14,387 nucleotides of DNA from Asterionellopsis glacialis (Eukaryota > Bacillariophyta > Plagiogrammaphyceae > Rhaphoneidales > Asterionellopsidaceae), in NCBI GenBank assembly GCA_014885115.2, contig WKLE02003185.1, forward strand, positions 1 to 14,387, in the 5' to 3' direction. The notes under the pieces were generated by a model. The model had not been told where the DNA came from and made no database searches. It saw only the letters and a program-made list of their open reading frames with translations. Shown one piece after another: positions 9,901-14,387 of this stretch. The stretch's first letter is position 1. Every line of letters begins with the position of its first letter. The position numbers were made by a program, and so were the translations under genes.

Positions 9901-12900
9901 CTCTTTCCAATTTTCTGCGTATTTCCATCTTCTTTCTTCACCTCGCTTCTTAGCTGCTTGGAAAGGTTTGACATTGTGCCGTTTCTTTGCTGTGGCATCC
10001 AGTGAATTGCTTGCATCATCTGTTAAACCAATTTCTACTCGAGGAGATTCAGTGGGTTCTTCGCCCTTAACAGTTAGCGAGACCGTGCTATCAACTAACC
10101 TAACATTCCAGTCTTTAGAAGGAGCGTTACTTTTGTGAAGTACTGTCAAAGTGGCACAGGAATCGATATGTCCATACACAAGTGGTTCAGTTCTTGCGGG
10201 TTGGAAGGATGTCAACTCTCCTTTGACTCCGAATTCAACCAGCCTATCTTTGGAGCTTGCGACCTCTTCCCTCTTTAGTTCGCCAATGGTAATCCTGAAT
10301 TCCCCTACCGCTTCTCCAGTATTGTTGTTCTCTCGCGCCATGTAGCAGATCAACCATTTTTTCCTATCACGCTTGATACGATGGAGGCAGAATTTGTATT
10401 TTGACAAGGCTGATACTCGGTGGTGATCATTGCCAATCGCGGCAAGGTCCTCTATCCCATCCTTATTAAAAATCAAAGACGGTGGTAAGATATTTCGTAA
10501 TTCAGTTAAGAAGTTCCCCATCCCATGTTCCTCAGTTGCAATGCAAACATCAACTGTGTCGTGGCTTTTCAATTGGTATCCGGCAGTGGCCGACACACAG
10601 TTTCGGCAACAAGAAACTCTACAAACGCGACACTGCAGAAATTGGCTCGTGCGGGAACTTGTTCCACTAGTCTCGCAAGTACACCAAATAGATGACTTGA
10701 TTGCAGAAGGAGCCATAGATGCCATTTTTTCAAAGAAAGGGACAGCTGACGAACATGATTTCAGTCCCAAGTCTACCGAAGGACTGATCATTTTGTTCCA
10801 TTTTTTAGTGTTGATACCAGACTTGGATAGAATATTCATTGCTTTGTCCAAGCTACCAGCCTCTGTGCGAAGTTGTTTGCAGGTGGTCGCGGCAAGCATC
10901 GTGGCGCAAACTACAGTCAAACTCATGGCATTTCCAGCCAAGTCTCCTAATTGCACCTCGGTTTCGTTACCTAAAGCAAGTCGAAAGTATGGAATACCCT
11001 GTACTAAAAGTTTTTCACAGCCAAGAAGTGGACGACCCTGTTCGGGAAGAAAGAAGTCTCCTCCAGGTGTAACGCATCCAGCAATGCCAGGGCAAGCTGT
11101 ACGGTGTTTTTCTTTAGATGCATTTTGAGAAAGGTTCCAGTAGAATGACGAGAAACTTGAGTCATGAGACTCGGCATCACGAATAGCGGAAGCGTGTAAG
11201 ATTTCAAGAAGATCAACTCGTCTCTGTTCATTGCAGTTCAAGTATTCGAGCCAATAATGAGGTGGAATTTGTTTCTGACCGAAGGGTCCCCAGCTCAACA
11301 AATATCTCGCCATATCTTTCATACCAAGAGCTTTACGCACATTTTTGTTATGCGGAAGATTAGCATTGGCGGACTTCCAGAAATCAGGCTCAAGGAAATG
11401 ACCTCTCTTTGTTTGGCGACCAGCAGGTCCATTCAAGGCTTCCCGGAAAACACGAATGATGTCATGGTCAACATTCAAGATGAATGAATGTAGTGAATGA
11501 CGAACAGGTGATTTGAGAAACTTGACAATTTGTTCCCAATATTCACCCAAATCATCGTTAACTTCATCATCATCATCTGGTCTCCATACAAACATGTACG
11601 TTCGAAATCTGGTTTGAGGAAGTCCATAGTCCTTCGTATCAACCTTTACGATATGCGTGCAGTATGCACAATCGGTTTTAAAAACAAGCGTGTCAGAAGC
11701 TTTGGTTATCTTGTTGCTCTTCATGAGATCTGCAAGTGTGCAGTCTTTTTTCTTTTGGTTGGGCCAATCAATCTCATGTAATTTGTTGGAACTTCCCTTG
11801 AGAAAGCCCGCTACCACAGCACCACACCGTACCCCATAAATTGCGGGAACCCAATCGACAACAATGTCACCATTCTTGTCTAAAATAAACATCAAATCTT
11901 TCTTTTGTCCTGTTTTAACATCTTTGATAGCCTTCTTATCATCGCACGATGACAGCTCTACCCGCCCTGTGATGTATTCTTGCATTTTTGCCTGTTCCGC
12001 CGAAAATCAGTAAAAGAGGCAAAACTCAAAATCCGTTAAGGCACAGTAGTTTATCAAAGAAATAGAGACATATTATTCTCTGTGAACTTACCCATGGAGC
12101 ATTCTGAACATTCTCAAAGATAGCAAATGCGGGTTGCTCTTTGAAGAGCACTTCTACAGCTGCAAGGAATGTTTCACCGGAACATCCTTTATCCTCAATA
12201 TCAATACGTTTGGTAGAACGCAGCATAGAAAAATTCTTACAGGATGTTCCTGCCACAAATAGATTAAAGTCTGGTATATGTTGAACTTGTCCGTACACAT
12301 CACAAGGTTCATCATCGGTAAGTTTCACAATGTCAGGATACAATACGGAATCAAAGTTACGCGCCAAATATGCCTGTTTGAATGGTTCAAGTTCACACGA
12401 AAACTTGTGATCAAAGTTGAACAGATTCGTCAATCCACGAAGTTCCATTTGCTCTTGTACAAGTGTCATTGCCAAAGATGGAGCATCTGTACCACTGCAG
12501 GCTGTACCCAATTGCATGGGCATGGTAGCACTCCCCAACCCATCATCACTTTCAAGTGCACGTTTCAATAGTTGTCCAATTTTATCAACTTGTTCACCAA
12601 CTAATCGATCAATGATATCATCTGTAGCTTCCATACCACATGGATCAAGATATTCTTTTGTTTTCTGAATGTCCTCCAAAGACATTTTGGAAAAGAGTGG
12701 AACATCCATGGGTACAAAACTTTCTGACATTTTCTTTTTCCCTTCCTTGGGTTCAGCTTTTACTTTTTCAGAAGTAGCAGTACTTGATGAGTTGGCAGCA
12801 GCACCCTTTTTCCTTGTTGTGGTCTTCTTTCTAGTGCCATTTTGTTTTGTAGAATGCCCATTATCTTCATCATCTGTAAAATCATCTTCCATATCATCAC

Positions 12901-13961
12901 CTGATGGTTCCTCTACTAAATCATCAAATTCAATATCATCATCCGAATCATCATCACTTTCAATAGATGCTTCTGATACAGCAGATTCATCACCACCTGA
13001 ATGTTGAATTACATTCTTTTTCAACTTACCACCATGTTTGGGTGATTTTGTATTGGTCTTTTTGGTTTTAGATGTGGTTAATGACCGCTTACGTATTTTC
13101 GGAACAACTTCAGCTACATCGTTGTCTTTGTCGTCATCATTGTTGCTGTCTGATGATGATGATGACAATTCATCTAAATTAATTTCATCATATATATCGA
13201 CACTGTAATTGACTTTCTTTCGTGCACGACCAAATCTTGAAGTAGTCGTTTCCATAACCACCTTTTCCGCTTCTTCCTTCTTGACCGCTGAAGAATTCTT
13301 TCCGTTTTTCTTTGGTTTCTTGAAACGTTTGTCTTCCTCCCCATCCTCGTCTTCATCTACATTCACTTCTGTTTTTGATTTGACAGTAGCACTTGATGAC
13401 TTGCGTTTCTTTTTTGTTGGTGATGCATTTTGATTACTTTTGCGTCCCTTCCTTTTTGGAATTACAAGCTCAGACATTTCTGTTTCTGTTAATTCTTCTT
13501 CATCACCATCATCATATCTGATGTGATACCAATTCTGGTAAGAATCAAATTCAAAAAAGGTACCTTCATACCCTGTAGTAAGTATTGTTAGCATAATATT
13601 TGTGTATTTTCAATGAAATCAAATGGAACATCCATTATTGCAGGTGAGTCAAAGGAAATAGAAGCGAGGGGAATAATGTGTATCACTAGCTCATTCATCT
13701 TCTAAGTAACCTTTCATTGGAACAGTGCACGTTTCTTCCAATAACATGCATATCTTACTTACATTCATCACCAAATTTCTTTTTAATTCGAGTACCAATG
13801 ACATATTTGGCAGTAAAGTCTTCCATGTCCTTTTTCTCCTCTTGATCGTTAGCTCCGTTGATTCCATCTTTATCCCCAATATCTTCTGTTTTCTTTTCTT
13901 CTTCGTCTACCTCCATTTTGTCTATTTCTTGTAGCGGTTCTTCTTCCTTGATAACAGTCAT
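6928..13961 (-). CDS. DNMT5: DNMT5-family protein: Tudor-like, cytosine-C5 methyltransferase, cysteine-rich finger, SNF2 ATPase
   Basis: Coding sequence is complement(join(6928..11991, 12092..13572, 13763..13961)), 2247 residues. The start is the first ATG after an in-frame TAG. Residues 55-100 form a Tudor-like domain (GDEWYEG, YHIRYDDGDEEEL). Residues 105-345 are a charged, likely disordered linker. Methyltransferase motifs follow: I GTACSGTDAP (422), II SCELEP (458), IV GTSCKNFS with the probable catalytic Cys511, VI FENV (552), VIII QTRFR (686) and X GNAMS (913). A PHD/RING-like finger uses Cys997, 999, 1014, 1017, 1022 and 1025. The SNF2 motor shows Walker A GAGKT (Lys1676), DEIH (1863), LTGTP (1915), HAAGLNLQ (about 2155) and QAIGRVFRAGQ (2194). 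Fungal DNMT5 is an ATP-dependent maintenance enzyme for CG methylation on hemimethylated DNA, acting in the nucleus; the same role here is inferred. No frameshift or lost catalytic motif is seen. Confidence 0.94.
11992..12091 (-). other. Intron 2 of the DNMT5-like gene (100 bases)
   Basis: The donor is TGG|GTAAGT and the acceptor AACAG|GCA, phase 0. Joining gives NAPW-AKMQEYITG immediately after motif VI (FENV), which fits the continuous methyltransferase fold. Retention adds 21 residues and then a stop, cutting the protein inside its catalytic domain. Confidence 0.92.
13573..13762 (-). other. Intron 1 of the DNMT5-like gene (190 bases)
   Basis: The donor is GAAT|GTAAGT and the acceptor CTACAG|GGT, phase 1. 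The split codon T+GG gives Trp67, making GDEWYEGT, a typical Tudor-like strand. The exon boundary therefore lies inside the domain. Retention produces a stop almost at once. Confidence 0.9.
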
Positions 13962-14141
13962 TGTAAAACAATAAGTTTCTTCTCTAAACAATTTCTATGA
14001 TCTCTAGTTACAGTATCATTGCCATTCCCCAACAAGGACACAAAAACAAGAGAGCTCAAAGACAACAATAATATCAAAATATTTCATATGGTGAGAACGA
14101 GAGGTTTGGAGGTGTGAAAAATGATGCCGTTGCTACGAACA

Positions 14142-14303
14142 GTATCGGTACCTGGTACAGGTACAGTAGTACCTTGTATAGTACCTGTACAGGTAGTTTT
14201 CAGGGTACCTGATACCGGTATGGTAGTTTTCTGGGCAGTACCAGGTACGGTACATTGCCGTAGAGCAACTGGTGATCATACTGTGAGTTTAGAGTGTACC
14301 TGG
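14142..14303. repeat. Cluster of GTAC-centred palindromes with a 30-base direct repeat
   Basis: About eleven GTAC tetramers occur in roughly 155 bases (14147-14299), mostly in the contexts GGTACC, GTACCTG and AGGTAC, where well under one would be expected by chance. A direct repeat GGTAGTTTTC-x-GGG occurs at 14192-14205 and again at 14222-14235, a period of 30. Self-complementary cores such as TACCGGTA are included. The block could be a degraded foldback or MITE-like element, a satellite fragment, or a clustered protein-binding region. Confidence 0.6.
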
Positions 14304-14329
14304 TAAATACCTGGGAGTCCACTCACAGT
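14280..14329. repeat. Inverted repeat with 9-base arms next to the GTAC cluster
   Basis: ACTGTGAGT (14280-14288) and ACTCACAGT (14321-14329) are exact reverse complements separated by 32 bases that include two TACCTGG/TACCTGGG copies. It abuts the palindrome cluster and may belong to the same element. Confidence 0.5.
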
Positions 14330-14344
14330 TATTATATCTATAGA

Positions 14345-14365
14345 CCCCTACTTAGGGGGGGGGGG
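14345..14365. repeat. C4/G11 hairpin and homopolymer G run
   Basis: CCCCTA, CT, then TAGGGG forms a tight foldback that runs into eleven consecutive G (14355-14365). Homopolymer G runs of this length are prone to length errors in assembly. Confidence 0.55.
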
Positions 14366-14387
14366 TGGACAGCCCTGTTGTTTCGCG

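Larger units (their letters stand above)
13962..14387. other. Upstream flank of the DNMT5-like gene (leader and presumed promoter)
   Basis: No supported gene is present. Bases next to 13962 should be the 5' leader of the minus-strand gene. From 14142 onward the sequence becomes repetitive and palindromic, and it ends with a G run. I see no convincing TATA or CAAT element. An open frame at 14121-14306 (+) is a by-product of the repeats. Confidence 0.6.

Noticed and set aside
10430..11128. 232-codon plus-strand frame antisense to the methyltransferase exon
   Set aside because: It is a shadow of the well-supported minus-strand coding sequence, with no motif of its own.
13962..13991. Extension of the DNMT5-like protein upstream to 13991
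   Set aside because: That extension begins at TTG. The first ATG is at 13961 after an in-frame stop, and nuclear genes normally start at ATG.
14121..14306. 61-codon plus-strand frame with repeated VPGTG-like residues
   Set aside because: The apparent peptide repeat is simply the translation of the GTAC-rich palindrome cluster.
1..14387. Functional cluster linking all three genes
   Set aside because: The genes lie on different strands with long spacers and separate 3' ends. No shared regulatory motif is visible, so adjacency is probably incidental.

Overview
This window looks like nuclear DNA of a eukaryotic microbe. It carries three spliced protein genes with GT-AG introns of about 100 to 330 bases, long untranslated and intergenic stretches, and no bacterial-style operon, Shine-Dalgarno pattern, rRNA or tRNA. 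The gene content (a DNMT5-type cytosine methyltransferase, a tetratricopeptide protein of kinesin-light-chain/nephrocystin style, and an RCC1-BTB protein), together with moderate base composition, suggests a unicellular alga, most plausibly a diatom or another stramenopile. That is an inference from family distribution (DNMT5 is known from diatoms, other algae and fungi such as Cryptococcus), not proof.

Layout. Bases 204-2184 (+) hold a two-exon RCC1-BTB gene of 624 residues: a seven-repeat RCC1 beta-propeller followed by a BTB domain. Bases 2185-3061 are a non-coding interval between convergent genes. Bases 3062-5109 (-) hold a two-exon gene of 572 residues: a disordered Ser/Pro/Lys-rich N-terminus followed by about six tetratricopeptide repeats. 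Bases 5110-6927 are about 1.8 kb of AT-rich non-coding DNA with small inverted repeats and no gene I can support. Bases 6928-13961 (-) hold the main gene, in three exons and 2247 residues: Tudor-like domain, acidic/basic linker, C5-cytosine methyltransferase domain, cysteine-rich PHD/RING-like finger, a long uncharacterised middle region, and a SNF2-type ATPase. This is the DNMT5 architecture. Bases 13962-14387 are its upstream flank, which contains a striking cluster of GTAC-centred palindromes and a run of 11 G.

How the genes relate. Nothing in the sequence shows that the three genes act together. The DNMT5-like protein is self-contained: it carries a possible histone reader, a DNA methylation catalyst and a chromatin-remodelling motor in one chain, as expected for an ATP-dependent CG maintenance methyltransferase. 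The RCC1-BTB protein may be a cullin-3 ubiquitin ligase adaptor and the TPR protein a scaffold. All exon junctions were set by reading frame, GT-AG borders and continuity of conserved motifs; no transcript data were available.
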